This document shows, in pieces, positions 62,624 through 64,000 of a DNA stretch of 64,000 nt; positions within the stretch are counted from its first letter, which is position 1; the number at the start of each line of letters is the position of its first letter. The stretch comes from Archilochus colubris (Eukaryota; Chordata; Aves; Apodiformes; Trochilidae): contig CM041091.1 of assembly GCA_023079485.1 (NCBI GenBank), positions 33,378,146 through 33,442,145 of the forward strand, read 5' to 3'. Made by a program: the position numbers and the translations under genes. The notes beneath the pieces were generated by a model that did no database searches, had not been told where the DNA came from, and was given only the letters and a program-made list of their open reading frames with translations.

Positions 62624-64000
62624 CTTTGAGATTTTTGACTTTCCCAGGAAGTAGCTAACCACCAGCTGTAGAATTCCAGGTTGATTTGGGATGTCAGAGC
62701 AAGTGCCATATCCTCAAAACCACCTTGCACCAGATCCCTTTGTTTCCAGGCAGGAGATCCCAGCTTAAGGGCTGCAAATGGAGCTGTTTGCAGTGTTGGA
62801 ATTGTCCCTCTGCTGTCTTGCATTCTGCTGCTGTGTGCAAGGCTTGTTAAAAGAGTGAACCAAAATGGGTTGGATTCCTTGGTTCCATTGTGGTTCCTTG
62901 TGAGTCTGGTTGGTTTCACCTGCAGCATTTTTTTAGCCTTTCTAAATGGGAGAAAGCACCTGGCTGGTAAGGATGAGATGAATGCTGAAGGCAGGTTGTT
63001 TCTGGGCTTCCCCAACATAAGGGATGGACTGAAAAACCCCAAACCATTACCAATGCTATACTGTTATGAGCTGCCCTGCAAGCCTGATTTTTGTGCTGCA
63101 TCATCTGTGACTCTTCCCATTTGGGATCCCTCCTGTCCAGGATAAATTAACTCTTTCCACAGGAGCCAAAAACCTCCTAATAACAGCAGGAGGGACAGGT
63201 TCCTGTGCTGGGGGGATTGCTGGCACTGGCAGGTATTGAAGCATCATCCTGAAGCTTTTATACCAGTCCTGTCTCCTTCCTGCCAACAGTGTCAGACAGG
63301 GACCTGGCAAGAGAAATTAAAAGAACAGCAAAGCACTGATCTTGTGCAGAGGTTAAGAGCTGGGTTAGGCAGGCAGTCACCTGTCAGGAGAAGAGCCTTG
63401 GTCTCAGCTCACTTCATTCCCTCTCCATCACATACCCCACCACCTTCTTAAAACATTTTGTGTCACTTCAATATCAGAGAGCCAGGTTTTGGATCAAATG
63501 CATGCTTACCTAAAGCTCCAGTAAGGTCTTGGGTTTTGGTTTTTTCTTTTATCAGCCTTAGTGATCCCTTCCCATGGCTGTCAGCCACAGAAGCATCCTT
63601 GGAACAGCAAAGCAGAGCAGCTGCTGGGGGTTAATCAGTGCCATCTATTGCAAGAAACCCCATTTTTAACCTCTTCCAGCTTCTTGGGTGTGTTTCCTGG
63701 GGAGGTGGATCAAAGTTCAGCTCTTCTGGACAACGTGTCTATGTCTGGGATTCTTGGTGGTTAGACAGTAAAAGTAGAAGTAAAGTGTAGGACTAAAAGC
63801 TAAATTCTGCTCTTATGGAAACTTTCTGCCATTTGGGCATCATGATGAACTTGACATTTTGGGGAATGGGCAAAGAGAAGAGGCATCTGCAGCAAGTGGA
63901 GTTACTGAGCACAACTGATTGATGGCCCCAGCAGCACTGAAGAGGTGATAAACTAACCTTGGTCATCATCTGCATCTGGACATCACTTTCTCTGTCCTTT

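Larger units (their letters stand above)
37438..64000 (+). other. DOCK1: DOCK1 intron, 5' part (downstream end outside window)
   Basis: The intron opens with GTAAGT at 37438. I searched the remaining 26.6 kb by eye for the expected next exon, which should begin with VFLRAINQ, and did not see it. It holds CR1 fragments at 40.1, 45.0, 60.6 and possibly 60.9 kb, a conserved-looking AT-rich block at 38.0-38.2 kb, a CpG-retaining stretch at 49.4-50.0 kb, and A/T homopolymers at 48.5, 54.6, 58.6 and 62.6 kb. The stretches 40315-45005, 45185-49379, 50031-60640 and 60979-64000 otherwise show only unique, non-coding-looking sequence. Confidence 0.75.

Noticed and set aside
62681..63145. 154-codon plus-strand frame opposite a 146-codon minus-strand frame (62602-63042), next to a T17 run
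   Set aside because: This was considered as a retroposed gene with a poly(A) tail. No recognisable domain, no visible target-site duplication, and the two strands are equally open.
1..64000. Search for endogenous viral genes, DNA transposons, tRNA or rRNA genes, CRISPR arrays and bacterial-type operons
   Set aside because: None were seen. The content is ordinary vertebrate intron with truncated CR1 copies, and no undescribed multi-gene system is supported.

Overview
The window looks like nuclear DNA from a bird. It is AT-rich, almost free of coding sequence, and its only recognisable interspersed repeats are truncated 3' ends of CR1 LINEs, the dominant avian non-LTR retrotransposon. Several CR1 copies still encode the C-terminal tail of the CR1 reverse transcriptase ORF. 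A songbird is possible, but nothing in the sequence settles the order or species.

The backbone is the plus-strand gene DOCK1 (DOCK180, the Rac guanine-nucleotide exchange factor). Two internal coding exons are visible, at 30586-30687 (34 codons) and 37343-37437 (31 codons plus 2 nt). Both have good splice sites. They are consecutive and in register, and they encode a stretch of the helical linker between DHR-1 and DHR-2. Everything else lies in three DOCK1 introns: the 3' part of a large upstream intron (1-30585), a complete 6655-bp intron (30688-37342), and the 5' part of a large downstream intron (37438-64000). I could not see any other DOCK1 exon.

The main non-repeat landmark in the upstream intron is a dense CpG island (about 7340-8350). 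It contains a consensus 5' splice site only on the minus strand (AAG|GTAAGC, exon end at 7568). In mammals the inhibitory-synapse gene INSYN2A (FAM196A) is nested antisense inside DOCK1. The simplest reading is that this island is the avian INSYN2A promoter and first noncoding exon, with the coding exons to the left of the window. This assignment is inferred, not shown.

Repeats: at least seven CR1 fragments, plus one faint one. These include two same-orientation copies about 94% identical (27303-27577 and 35366-35637) that flank the first DOCK1 exon. There is also a (TATC/TGTC)n microsatellite, a small tandem repeat at 11.4 kb, several 17-18-nt A/T homopolymers and some G-quadruplex-prone tracts. 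Candidate regulatory blocks are a CpG-retaining stretch with POU-type palindromes at 49.4-50.0 kb and an AT-rich, conserved-looking block at 38.0-38.2 kb. No mobile-element gene, virus, RNA gene, CRISPR array or novel multi-gene system was found. Almost all long open frames are chance frames in intron or read through CR1.
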